This document shows positions 1 through 6,491 of a stretch of 39,827 nt of DNA, piece by piece. Origin of the DNA: Bradyrhizobium sp. (GTDB lineage Bacteria > Pseudomonadota > Alphaproteobacteria > Rhizobiales > Xanthobacteraceae); assembly GCA_028290305.1 (NCBI GenBank), contig JAQGKC010000397.1, positions 1-39,827 of the forward strand. The letters run 5' to 3'. The notes beneath the pieces are model-generated. The model searched no databases. It was not told the origin of the DNA and worked only from the letters and a program-made list of their open reading frames with translations. Within the stretch, counting starts at the first letter, position 1; each line of letters starts with the position of its first letter. The position numbers and the translations under genes are program-made.

Positions 1-308
1 GTGGATGATGGCGCCGATTCTGTAGCATGCGGCCGATCATTCGACCGACTGCGATTTCAACCGAGCCGCTCCGCACCCAGCTGACCCCATCAAGTGCCGC
101 ATGAGCACGCAGAGAACACAGGCACCCCGACGACGTTGTACAACGCTCAGAACCGAGCTGTTGCCCTTGACCCATTAGAGAACAGTATCGGGGTTAGAGC
201 GGACGAGGGCAGGGTGGGGCGCTGTTCCGCTTCGGCTTTTGACCACACCGGACGTTTCACGAAATCCGTTTCACGCCGGGAATTTTCTAAGTACCTTTGC
301 CGGGTAGC
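1..308. other. gene-free left edge of the accessory region
   Basis: No convincing gene was seen on either strand. The open frames here have no recognisable domain or good ribosome binding site. The stretch lies just beyond the 3' end of the broken integrase and is probably island debris. Confidence 0.4.
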
Positions 309-1217
309 CTAACCGAGTTCAGAGGGCACACTTTCGCCCATAGCCCTTGCTATTGATCCGCTTATCGCCGTAGTGGGTCTGCCGCGAGATGAGCATATCG
401 CTCGGTGGTTTTGGAGTTCGAATGCCCGAGCAGCTTTTTAATGATGGGAAGACCAAATCCGGAGCCTGCACCGACGCTCGCGAAGGAGTGCCGCAGGTCA
501 TGAAGTCTGAGACCAGCAAACCCGGACCGCTTAGAAACTAGCGCCCACGGTCGTTGGAGATCCGCGCGGGGCTTATCATCGTCGGTACCGGCGATAACGT
601 ACTTTCCGACGCGCGGTAGGTTTTCCAGCACTGCAAGGGCAGGCAATCCGAGTACGATGGTTTTCTTGCCGGTTTTCGAATCCGGCAAAAACAGCAAACC
701 GCGCTGCAGATCGACATGATCCCACCGCAAATCGAGAATCTCGCGCAGGCGGGCACCCGTAAATACTAAGAGGCGCAATGCCGCCGCTGCGTGTGGGCCG
801 ATATTAGTGATGCGATTCTCACTTTTTTGGGCATGCTTTGACTTGCTTTGATTGACCCAGGGAATGCCAACCGTCTCGGCTTCTCGGATCGCCTCCCCAA
901 GCCGAAGGAGTTCCGGTTCCTTAAGAAACCGCTCACGAACTGCCTCGCGAAACTTCTCAATTCCACTGGCTGGATTGGCCATCCGTTCCGAGTATGCCTG
1001 AGGCCTGATTGCGGGCCTCCTCAGGCGTCAGGTTCTTGGGAGTGCCTATTACCATCCTTCGCTTGGAGACACTGCGGCCGCCAACACCAGGACGATACTC
1101 AACAATGTATGAGAGGGCGCCAGTCGGTGAAGCTTTCAGCCCGAAACCTGTGAGATCGTTGTCATAGAAAATGGTTGGGCGGGTAACGGCGGGGAGGTTA
1201 TTGCAGCGTGAGGTAAC
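309..1217 (-). pseudogene. tyrosine recombinase/phage integrase, decayed
   Basis: This is a remnant of a site-specific integrase. The N-terminal part (about 1217-960, including FYDNDLTGFGLK and a proline-containing EEARNQA helix) resembles the arm-binding domain of P4-type integrases. The catalytic domain is in another frame (982-362): the first arginine in TGARLREIL, then HDLRHSFAS, then GHSNSKTTERYAHL with the likely tyrosine nucleophile. Most of the core-binding domain between them, roughly 100 residues, is missing. Near the C-terminus a second shift breaks the frame; the adjacent frame continues as ISGSIARAMG and stops at 309-311. With one internal deletion and at least two frame changes it should be inactive. 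It sits beside a tRNA 3' fragment, the usual place for such an enzyme. The alternative, an exotic programmed frameshift, is very unlikely. Confidence 0.85.
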
Positions 1218-1243
1218 TCCAGGACACTCCGGGAAACGTGGGT

Positions 1244-1295
1244 AATCAGCTTTGGGTACTGCAGGTCGTTGGTTCGAATCCAGCTGCCCCGACCA
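1244..1295 (+). other. tRNA 3' fragment, probable att site (tRNA-Pro UGG type)
   Basis: The segment reads as the 3' part of a tRNA: a loop TTTGGGT with anticodon TGG, a variable loop AGGTC, a T-arm with TTCGAAT, and an acceptor 3' strand GCCCCGA followed by CCA. No D-arm or 5' acceptor lies upstream. The anticodon stem has mismatches, so it is a degenerate copy and not a working tRNA. Its position next to the integrase remnant fits an attR or attL site left by integration into a tRNA-Pro gene. Confidence 0.75.
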
Positions 1296-1480
1296 ACAAA
1301 TCCAATAGCTTAGCTCGCATAATTGGCGCCAAATCTTCCCAGAAATTCGAATTGGGAAGCCCATGGGAAGGTCATAAAAATATTTTTGAGAGTAGGGGTG
1401 GTCTCGGCACTTCCGAGCGCCGAGTAACGTTAAAAGTCAAAGTCGATTGTGATCGACGACGTCGCCATTATCGTCGCCCC

Positions 1481-1696
1481 ATGAATGCAAGTATCAAAGT
1501 CACGTACGACGTCTATAGCCAAAAGGCTGACCCGATGTTGCGCATAGCCGTTGCGGCCGGAGCCGGCCTGCCCGCGACGTTTAAGGCCAAGGAGTGGACA
1601 CGGATGCCGAGCGGGGCGTCTCCGCTACATTCCGACGTCTCGAGGGACATTGCCATCAAGGGCTACTGCTATTTTCAAATAAGCAAAGGCAGGTAG
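1481..1696 (+). CDS. hypothetical protein, 71 aa
   Basis: A 71-residue protein starting MNASIKVTYDVYSQ. I chose this ATG because the longer in-frame reading starts inside the tRNA fragment and its first 80 residues look non-coding. The sequence is of the kind often seen as a small conserved hypothetical in Bradyrhizobium (a recollection, not a search): a beta-rich start, a central AAGAGLPATFK stretch, then SPLHSDVSRDIAIKGYCYF. No signal peptide, membrane segment or known domain was recognised. The function is unknown. It stands alone, about 120 bases upstream of the coupled micro-ORF pair on the same strand. Confidence 0.6.
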   Translation: MNASIKVTYDVYSQKADPMLRIAVAAGAGLPATFKAKEWTRMPSGASPLHSDVSRDIAIKGYCYFQISKGR

Positions 1697-1820
1697 CCTG
1701 CGGGCCGCGTTCGCGACGAAAACCATCCGGAAGCCCCGGCGAAACCATTTTCCCCACGTAACGAAAACGTCCTGAAACAGACGGGGACTACCAAATCACC
1801 ACCAGACAACGGGGGCGATC

Positions 1821-1904
1821 ATGGTATCCATCCTCAACACTATCTACCGCGAGTTCCTCAATAGCGCTGTTTCCGGCATGGCACGCTTGGGAGGCAGGCG
1901 ATGA
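1821..1904 (+). CDS. 27-aa micro-ORF coupled to the next gene
   Basis: The ORF encodes MVSILNTIYREFLNSAVSG followed by MARLGGRR. A good Shine-Dalgarno sequence (GGGGGCG) lies just before the ATG. Its stop codon overlaps the next start in the arrangement ATGA, so the two are probably translationally coupled. The product is a short amphipathic helix ending in basic residues. The pair resembles micro-ORF pairs I recall from Bradyrhizobium, but that memory is not a database match. It may be a leader peptide whose translation sets expression of the next ORF. Confidence 0.45.
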   Translation: MVSILNTIYREFLNSAVSGMARLGGRR

Positions 1905-2020
1905 CGATAGACGTAGTCACCACACTGCTCACGTTGCTTAGCGCCGGTGTCTTCCTGGCCCATGCATTGGATGCGTATCGTGGCGCTGCGAGCGCGGGAC
2001 AGACGCTCCGGGCGAGATAG
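1901..2020 (+). CDS. 39-aa single-pass small membrane protein
   Basis: The ORF encodes 39 residues starting MTIDVVTTLLTLLSAGVFLA, a clear hydrophobic helix, and continues HALDAYRGAASAGQTLRAR. It starts inside the stop codon of the upstream 27-aa ORF (ATGA overlap), and GGCAGG precedes the ATG. The likely product is a one-segment inner-membrane peptide with a basic C-terminal tail. No function can be assigned. Confidence 0.5.
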   Translation: MTIDVVTTLLTLLSAGVFLAHALDAYRGAASAGQTLRAR

Positions 2021-2093
2021 CCCTCCATGACTCTAGGAAGGCCGCCGGTGAGTCCGGATAGCGCGGGCTGTCGTGTGGCGAATGCCCGGCCGC

Positions 2094-2161
2094 CGCCACC
2101 AATGGTGGCGCTGCTCCCCGGGGGCCTACGAAAAGCCGCCGTTGTTGAGATCAGCGGCGGC
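2094..2161 (+). terminator. two hairpins after the micro-ORF pair
   Basis: CGCCACC-AAT-GGTGGCG (2094-2110) is a perfect 7-bp hairpin. GCCGCCG and CGGCGGC (2135-2141 and 2155-2161) form a second, followed by TCTTGCT. They may end transcription of the micro-ORF pair, although the T-run is weak. Nothing else was recognised between 2021 and 2344. Confidence 0.4.
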
Positions 2162-2344
2162 TCTTGCTCAGCACACGTGACCCACCAGAAGGTCAAGACG
2201 AGGGTGCGCCGGAACGGTTAATCGATAGTAAAGGTTGAGCGCGGGACCGAAGCCCCGCGCCCTTTTCTTGTTACCGTCTCAGCCGTCTTGCGTGAGACGC
2301 CAGCCGCTGCCGGTTGCGCTTTTTGGTCGATCGGCGCCGGCGCT

Positions 2345-2653
2345 TCATGACGTCTCTTTCGTTGCGAGACGGCGTAAGTGCCGAGGCCGCTTCTCCCGCG
2401 GCGCCGGCGTGCGAGGATGTAGGGCCAGAGTGCCATCGATAAGCCAATCCAGGCTTATCTTCTGTTTTTCCGCAAACGCCACGTAGTCGAAGCGCTTTCC
2501 GCCCCTGCATCCAACGTTGAATTTTTCGAGCTGTTTTTCCGTGATCCCCCGTTGGTGCGCTATTAGCGCCACGCGCGTTTTGAGGCTTGGCTTTGGAGCT
2601 TTCCGGATATTTATCTGTCTCTGGACGTGCTCCTGATCGAAACGGATGCTCAT
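2345..2653 (-). CDS. hypothetical protein, 102 aa
   Basis: A 102-residue protein starting MSIRFDQEHVQRQINIRKAP. The middle, TRVALIAHQRGITEKQLEKF, looks like a helix-turn-helix-type repeat. It is followed by NVGCRGGKRFDYVAFAEKQ and ISLDWLIDGTLALHPR, reminiscent of the small XRE-like proteins in which a domain ends in the pattern 'sLDWLidG'. The C-terminus is arginine-rich. The start ATG overlaps the stop of the upstream response-regulator remnant (ATGA), so it was once translated as the second gene of that unit. A DNA-binding role is an inference. Confidence 0.65.
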   Translation of the reverse strand: MSIRFDQEHVQRQINIRKAPKPSLKTRVALIAHQRGITEKQLEKFNVGCRGGKRFDYVAFAEKQKISLDWLIDGTLALHPRTPAPREKRPRHLRRLATKETS

Positions 2654-3005
2654 GCTAGCACCGCCGATCCGGTCAGCGCATCTTCTTGGTCGGTCGCATT
2701 GAGAATGAACCCTGCGCCACGGACATTGCGAATCATCGGGGCTTCATTTGGTCCTTCGATCTTGCGACGCAGCTTGCCCATATGAACGTCGACGAGGATC
2801 ATCGTTTCAGGAACGAATTTGTAGTTCCAGACATCTTCGAGCAGTTTTGCGCGCGTCAACAATTGCCCGCACCTCTGCATCATGTACTTGAGCAGACGGC
2901 ATTCGCATGGCCGGAGATAAAATGATCGGTCACCGCGCCTTGCCGTTCGATTGATGAGATCAAGTTCGAGCGATCCTACGCGCAGGAGATCCGTTGGGCC
3001 GTGGT
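2650..3005 (-). pseudogene. OmpR/PhoB-type response regulator, DNA-binding part only
   Basis: From about 3005 downward the reading DLLRVGSLELDLINRTARRG, then YLRPCECRLLKYMM, LLTRAKLLEDVW, VDVHMGKLRRKIEG and IRNVRGAGFILN is the winged-helix effector domain of an OmpR-family regulator. The receiver domain with its phospho-acceptor aspartate is absent. At about 3000 the sequence turns into an unrelated Tat-signal gene, so a deletion joined two genes. In intact relatives the effector domain binds promoter DNA after phosphorylation of the receiver. Here any product from an internal ATG (such as 2883) would lack control by a kinase. The stop overlaps the next gene's ATG. Confidence 0.75.
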
Positions 3006-3131
3006 AGTGCTCGCCGCGGCGGCAACTGCGCTGCCGGCCGCAACTGATAGGAAGCGCCGCCGCGTCGAGTCGACCGGAAGTGCAGACGTGTTTGTGGGTG
3101 GCGTGCTATGCACGCGTTTAGCTTGGGCCAT
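3000..3131 (-). pseudogene. N-terminal fragment of a Tat-exported small protein
   Basis: From the ATG at 3131 (GAGG lies upstream) the frame reads MAQAKRVHSTPPTNT, then STRRRFLSVAAGSAVAAAAS. This is a twin-arginine signal peptide: an RRRF motif followed by a hydrophobic alanine-rich segment. The mature part is gone, because at about 3000 the sequence becomes the response-regulator effector domain in another frame. Similar 'TRRRFLsVAAG' proteins of unknown function are common in Bradyrhizobium (recalled, not searched). Confidence 0.6.
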
Positions 3132-3283
3132 GGGGCTGTACCTCTGGTTCGGGTTAGAGCCGGGGCGTAAGACTGAACCCTTCCCCTCGGCTTGCAATTA
3201 TGGTAGACATTAATTCATGAGGAAATCAATAAAGGTAGACCAAAAAAAAGAAACGCGGCCGTCCAGCAACTGGGCGCGGCCTC

Positions 3284-3595
3284 ATGGTCTCTTCGCGAAT
3301 TCCGGAAGCCACGGTTGCCACAATCGATGGATGGGCCGCGCGGAATGAGACGACCCGTTCTGACGCCATCCGCCGGCTCGTCGAGATAGGGCTTACCATT
3401 AAGAAGCCAAAGGCCACGCAGGCGCCCAGCGCGCGCGCCGATCGCGCGAAAGAGCTGGCCTCGAAGGCGATCGACAAGATGATTGATCCCTCGGCGCCGG
3501 CGGAGGAACATGCCCAGCGCCGGCATAGGCTTACCAAGGGACCGGAAGAGTTTCGAGAGGTACGGGCCGACCGGCCGAAGGCGAAGCGGAAGTGA
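3284..3595 (+). CDS. ribbon-helix-helix DNA-binding protein with frameshifted AT-hook start
   Basis: Residues 1-37, including RIPEATVATIDGWAARNE and TTRSDAIRRLVEIGL, form a ribbon-helix-helix domain of the CopG/MetJ-like type that binds operator DNA as a dimer. The rest is basic and helical (RAKELASKAIDKMID). The true start is probably 3217. From that ATG the frame reads MRKSIKVDQKK into a run of eight A at 3242-3249. If one A is skipped it continues KKRGRPATGRGLMVSSRIPE, an AT-hook-like RGRP motif joined to the RHH domain. As sequenced the two parts are out of frame by one base. The cause may be a mutation, a sequencing error or slippage. The stop overlaps the next gene's GTG (GTGA). Confidence 0.75.
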   Translation: MVSSRIPEATVATIDGWAARNETTRSDAIRRLVEIGLTIKKPKATQAPSARADRAKELASKAIDKMIDPSAPAEEHAQRRHRLTKGPEEFREVRADRPKAKRK

Positions 3596-3693
3596 AAGGC
3601 TGGAAATGGGTCGGAGACCTAAGGGTTCAAATCTGCATAATCGCCGCTCTGATCTTCGTCATCTGGATGGTTTTGCAGCAGCAATATTACTGA
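3592..3693 (+). CDS. 33-aa small membrane protein
   Basis: A GTG start sits inside the stop region of the RHH gene (GTGA). The 33-residue product begins VKGWKWVGDLR and continues with a hydrophobic helix, QICIIAALIFVIWMVLQQQ, ending YY. It is one predicted membrane span with a positively charged N-terminal side. It is probably translationally coupled to the RHH gene. The function is unknown; it could be a small membrane partner or toxin-like peptide, but nothing here shows that. Confidence 0.45.
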   Translation: MKGWKWVGDLRVQICIIAALIFVIWMVLQQQYY

Positions 3694-3697
3694 GCGC

Positions 3698-3743
3698 CTG
3701 CCGCCTGGTCGAGCTGGGGCTGAAGGCGAAGAGCTCAAAGTGA
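3698..3743 (+). repeat. orphan RHH-gene 3' tail, copy 1
   Basis: The frame reads CRLVELGLKAKSSK and stops, matching the end of an RHH core (compare RRLVEIGLTIKKPK in the gene at 3284). No upstream RHH body belongs to it. It shares about 30 bases with the tail at 3999-4037 with few mismatches. Its stop overlaps the start of the next gene (TGATG), and GAAGGCGAAG within it can act as that gene's ribosome binding site. Confidence 0.6.
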
Positions 3744-3916
3744 TGGCTAAGGCCAGAAGCCGTTGGTCCTATGCGGAGGATCGCCACTTGATGAAGCTCG
3801 CCGCTTCGGGGAAGTCCTTAGAGACGATAGCAGGACTCTTGAAACGCCCTCCTGCAACAGTTCGGAAAATGGCACTACGCCTCAGTATTTCGGTAAAGGC
3901 GAAGCCGAAGGGCTGA
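3743..3916 (+). CDS. small Myb/SANT-like helix-turn-helix protein, 57 aa
   Basis: The 57-residue product starts MAKARSRWSYAEDRHLM, continues KLAASGKSLETIAGLLKRP and PATVRKMALRLSISVKAKPKG. It has the layout of a single Myb/SANT-like or sigma-70-region-4-like helix-turn-helix: a W-S-x-x-E-D start, a 'SLETIA..L.R...TVR' recognition part, and a basic tail. Small proteins of this kind are frequent in Bradyrhizobium accessory regions (recalled). The ATG overlaps the stop of the orphan RHH tail, so translation is likely coupled to it or to a lost RHH gene. DNA binding is inferred from the fold pattern. Confidence 0.6.
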   Translation: MAKARSRWSYAEDRHLMKLAASGKSLETIAGLLKRPPATVRKMALRLSISVKAKPKG

Positions 3917-3998
3917 TTTGCGTCAAAATCTATCCCCTCAAAGGAGCCCTTTTGCGCGTTCTTTGTTGCCCTCGGCGTTTGGTTGATCAACACTGCCA

Positions 3999-4037
3999 AT
4001 GCCGCCTGGTCGAGCTCGGGCTCAAGGTGAAGAAATG
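3999..4037 (+). repeat. orphan RHH-gene 3' tail, copy 2
   Basis: The frame reads CRLVELGLKVKK and stops. It is a near copy of the tail at 3698-3743. AAGGTGAAG provides a ribosome binding site for the following ATG, which overlaps the stop (ATGA). There is no RHH body upstream. The region between 3917 and 3998 shows no gene, only an in-frame hydrophobic stretch (FFVALGVWLINTAN) without a start codon. Confidence 0.6.
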
Positions 4038-4388
4038 ACCGACGACGACCCCAACGAAGGCTATGAGGTGGTGCTGATAGAGGCGGGGCCACATGGGTCG
4101 GCCGAGGGCTGGTGGACCGTCATGCGAAACGGCAAGCCCGTTAGAAACTTTCCCGGCAAGGAAAAGGCAGAGCGCTTCGCGACTGACCCGGAATATCGGG
4201 CGAGCCTTGTCACCGCAAAGGTGTGGAAGAAGGCGAAGAAAGCAATGAGCGAACGAGGTCTCGTCGATCCGAAACGCGCGCTGGCCGGCCTCTACAACGC
4301 AGTAGTCTTTGGCCGTATGGTGACGTTTGCTCTCCAAAACATGCGAAACGAGGTTTCGGGGTTTGAAGATTGGTACGCGCCAATTTAA
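4035..4388 (+). CDS. hypothetical protein, 117 aa
   Basis: A 117-residue soluble protein starting MTDDDPNEGYEVVLIEAGPH. The N-terminal half, with GWWTVMRNGKPVRNFPGKEKA and ERFATDPEYRASLV, resembles the 'phenotype of a query read-out' style of small phage or island hypotheticals. The second half is helical (KVWKKAKKAMSERG, ALAGLYNAVVFGRMV). No catalytic motif, signal or membrane segment is evident. The ATG overlaps the stop of the second orphan RHH tail, so it is the third gene in this stretch whose start is tied to an RHH 3' end. Confidence 0.6.
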   Translation: MTDDDPNEGYEVVLIEAGPHGSAEGWWTVMRNGKPVRNFPGKEKAERFATDPEYRASLVTAKVWKKAKKAMSERGLVDPKRALAGLYNAVVFGRMVTFALQNMRNEVSGFEDWYAPI

Positions 4389-4412
4389 GCGGAACTGAAG
4401 GCCGATCCGTTA

Positions 4413-4772
4413 ATGGGTTTTTTTTGGAATCTTCGGACCGAAATCGAAAAAACCGCCGAGCGGCAGGACGCGTCATATTCGAGCATCGAGTCACTCAATG
4501 TGAATGACATCCAACATCTCCCAAGGCCTCCGGGGGCGTTCAGCTTCTTCATCGGTGATCGTAACGGCGGGACAGGTTGGGAAGTCAAACTTCCGGATGG
4601 ATCGATCGAAAAATATTACATCAAGCCACCAGATTCCTGGCAGGTTCGTGCAGGTCTCGTTCTTTCCAAAGCCCCTGACGAATTCAAAGGGGCGGACGCT
4701 CGCAACCTCGTTGGCCGGTATCTTGACCGCATGGAATCGATCGTCGCGGACGCAAGGAAGAAATTCAGCTAA
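4413..4772 (+). CDS. hypothetical protein, 119 aa
   Basis: The 119-residue product starts MGFFWNLRTEIEKTAERQDA. Its centre reads PPGAFSFFIGDRNGGTGWEV and LPDGSIEKYYIKPPDSWQVR, a probable beta-sheet, and it ends in a charged helix (ARNLVGRYLDRMESIVADAR). It follows the 117-aa gene by 24 bases on the same strand and may be co-transcribed. No family was recognised. Confidence 0.6.
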   Translation: MGFFWNLRTEIEKTAERQDASYSSIESLNVNDIQHLPRPPGAFSFFIGDRNGGTGWEVKLPDGSIEKYYIKPPDSWQVRAGLVLSKAPDEFKGADARNLVGRYLDRMESIVADARKKFS

Positions 4773-4839
4773 GCCGATACCGCTCGTTTGAGTTTGGTGA
4801 TCAGCAATGCATGAGGGCGGCTGGGCGCCTGAGTGCCGG

Positions 4840-5308
4840 TCAGCCGATCCGGCGAATGATCCCGGGTCGTATCATTGCCCGGTAAAAGGCGGCGTCGCTT
4901 TCGTTGATAATTTCCTCGTCGATTGGGTAGTGATCGGAGCCAACGGCCGGCAGTGACAGGGAGCGTCGCCACTGGACCAATCGGTCCGTCGCCATGTTCC
5001 CACCCAAGGGTTGTGCCGCCGCCGCTCTCAGGCGGGAGGCGCAGTTGTCACAGGGGGCACTGAGCGAGGCGGACGGGTCCGACCGATCCCAGACCAGTGA
5101 TTCGTCGATGGCTCCCACGCGGTTCGGCAGTCCGCGCAGGTGGCTATCTGGCGGCCGTAAAACCTAGCTCAGAAATGTTTGCGGTGTCGTGAACGACGAC
5201 GCGACCGCTTTTGCATTTCAGGCAGCACTGGCCAGTCCCGGCGAAGGGGCGCTCAAGCTTGGCGGCGCGGCGCTGGCGGCGAGAGCGAAAGACGGCGCGC
5301 GCGTTCAT
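4840..5308 (-). pseudogene. zinc-ribbon protein gene broken over three frames
   Basis: From an ATG at 5308 one frame reads MNARAVFRSRRQRRAAKLER, then GTGQCCLKCKSGRVVVHDTA and ISELGF before a stop. The next frame continues FYGRQIATCADCRTAWEP. A third continues IDESLVWDRSDPSASLSAP, CDNCASRLRAAAAQPLGG, and ends MIRPGIIRRIG at 4840. Joined, these give one protein of about 150 residues with three CxxC pairs (CLKC, CADC, CDNC), typical of zinc-ribbon metal sites. Each junction needs only a one- or two-base change. I infer one decayed gene rather than three. It ends just before the tRNA-Lys fragment. Confidence 0.5.
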
Positions 5309-5434
5309 GATGGGCCGCCGATCAGGAACGGACGCCGAACGGGGGTTTGCCAACTCCGGGTCTAAAATTGTCAACCAGCTAGCGCTGGCGATCAGGCCAC
5401 CTTGCGAGAAACACCCGACTTTACGGGGGTTACA

Positions 5435-5490
5435 TGGTGAGCGCGGAGGGACTCGAACCCTCGACCCCATGATTAAAAGTCACGTGCTCA
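5435..5490 (-). other. tRNA-Lys(UUU) 3' fragment, probable att site
   Basis: Read on the minus strand, the segment runs GAGCACGTGACTTTTAATCA, a 5-bp anticodon stem with loop CTTTTAA (anticodon TTT). It then gives GGGGTC, a T-arm GAGGG-TTCGAGT-CCCTC, and an acceptor 3' strand CGCGCTC-A-CCA ending at 5435. All of these match tRNA-Lys. The 5' acceptor strand and D-arm are missing upstream. This is the pattern left by integration of an element into the 3' half of a tRNA gene. Confidence 0.8.
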
Positions 5491-6016
5491 ACGCAAAGTT
5501 TGCCGCCTGTGGCTGTTACGCAATAGTCCCGCTTTAAGCTGCGATGGTTCGCCCTGCAACGGCCGCTGTTGGCAGCGCTAAGCGGACAATCCGCATATCG
5601 CTGACAAATACAACACCGGAAAACGACAGTTAGTTCGTGTTCTCGAGCTTTGGCGTCTATTTCCCAACGCAATCAATGCGAAAGACGAGTTCGTCATGTC
5701 GGGGGTTAAGACCGTATCGGGCGGCCTCGAACCAACGAACCGTGCGGCGATCGCGCGGCGCTCTTGTCGTTCGGTCGATTTCAGGACAAGGCAGCAAGGA
5801 TCTGGCGCCGCAGGTAGGCTTCCATCTAAGAGACGAACTGCTGAGTTCAGATCATCGCGGCGTTGATCGCTGTTCTCCCTCCCGAAGGCCGCAACGAAAT
5901 CGCAACGAATTGGGTGAAACGACCGTGAACAAAACGGGACGGAAGTGCTCGTCACCGCAAGAAAAATCAACAACTTAGTAGATGTTCACTGCGTTCGGGA
6001 CGCAAGCGCCGCAGGC
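5491..6016. other. gene-free stretch, unrecognised debris
   Basis: Both strands have frames of over 100 codons here, but they overlap each other on opposite strands, lack ribosome binding sites and show no domain. I see no supportable gene. It lies between the tRNA-Lys fragment and the recombinase remnant and is probably decayed island DNA. Confidence 0.4.
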
Positions 6017-6350
6017 TCAATAAAGTCGGTCTGCCGCGGTCAAATTACGCGTCAAATGGCCACCCGCAACCACCGACAGCGGCGATATGAAGTAGCCAAG
6101 CGGTCCGGCGCCCGAGAGGACGTCGCGCTTCTTTTGCCTGCCGCAAAGGTCAAAAGTTGTCGTCCGATCGCCACGCAGTATGATTTCCAGGCCTCGCTTA
6201 TCCGATCCACCAGAACACGGAGTATCTTGGCGGCCTCTGGCTTTGTATCCTCGTTCCGCAAGCTCTCGCAGAGAGCCGAAATTCGCTGGCGGTCGGTCTC
6301 TGCCATGTTCGGATGGAGGAGGGGCGGCGGCCCCGCTGCATCCGATAGGC
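6017..6350 (-). pseudogene. C-terminal remnant of a large serine recombinase
   Basis: The reading PPPLLHPNMAETDRQRISAL, then CESLRNEDTKPEAAKILRVL and VDRI matches the C-terminal helical part of resolvase/invertase-type large serine recombinases. The family usually goes on 'LRGDLAAILTFAAGK'. Here GLEIILRGD is in a second frame, LLTFAAGKRS is back in the first, and GAGPLGYFISPLSVVAGG ends it in the second at 6017. The catalytic serine domain and zinc ribbon are absent. It is a dead remnant of an integration enzyme, located near the tRNA-Lys fragment. Confidence 0.65.
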
Positions 6351-6491
6351 CTCTTCTCGTTCCGCTCATCGCAAAAGATCGCAATGCCGCGCAGACATTG
6401 CGCGCCTCGAACCAAATCATTTCATTCCAATTCAAGTCACGCTGAACAGTTCACCACGAGGACAGGATCTCGGTTTGCATCCCTACTTATT

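Noticed and set aside
94..312. 72-codon plus-strand frame left of the integrase
   Set aside because: No domain, no ribosome binding site and no smooth codon pattern; lies at the decayed integrase end.
1238..1480. Longer start for the 71-aa protein
   Set aside because: It would begin inside the tRNA fragment; the added residues look like translated non-coding DNA.
3001..3213. Plus-strand 70-codon frame
   Set aside because: Antisense to the Tat-signal fragment, which has the clearer RRRF motif.
5578..5978. Two frames over 100 codons on opposite strands
   Set aside because: They overlap, have no domain or start signals and are probably chance frames in GC-rich debris.
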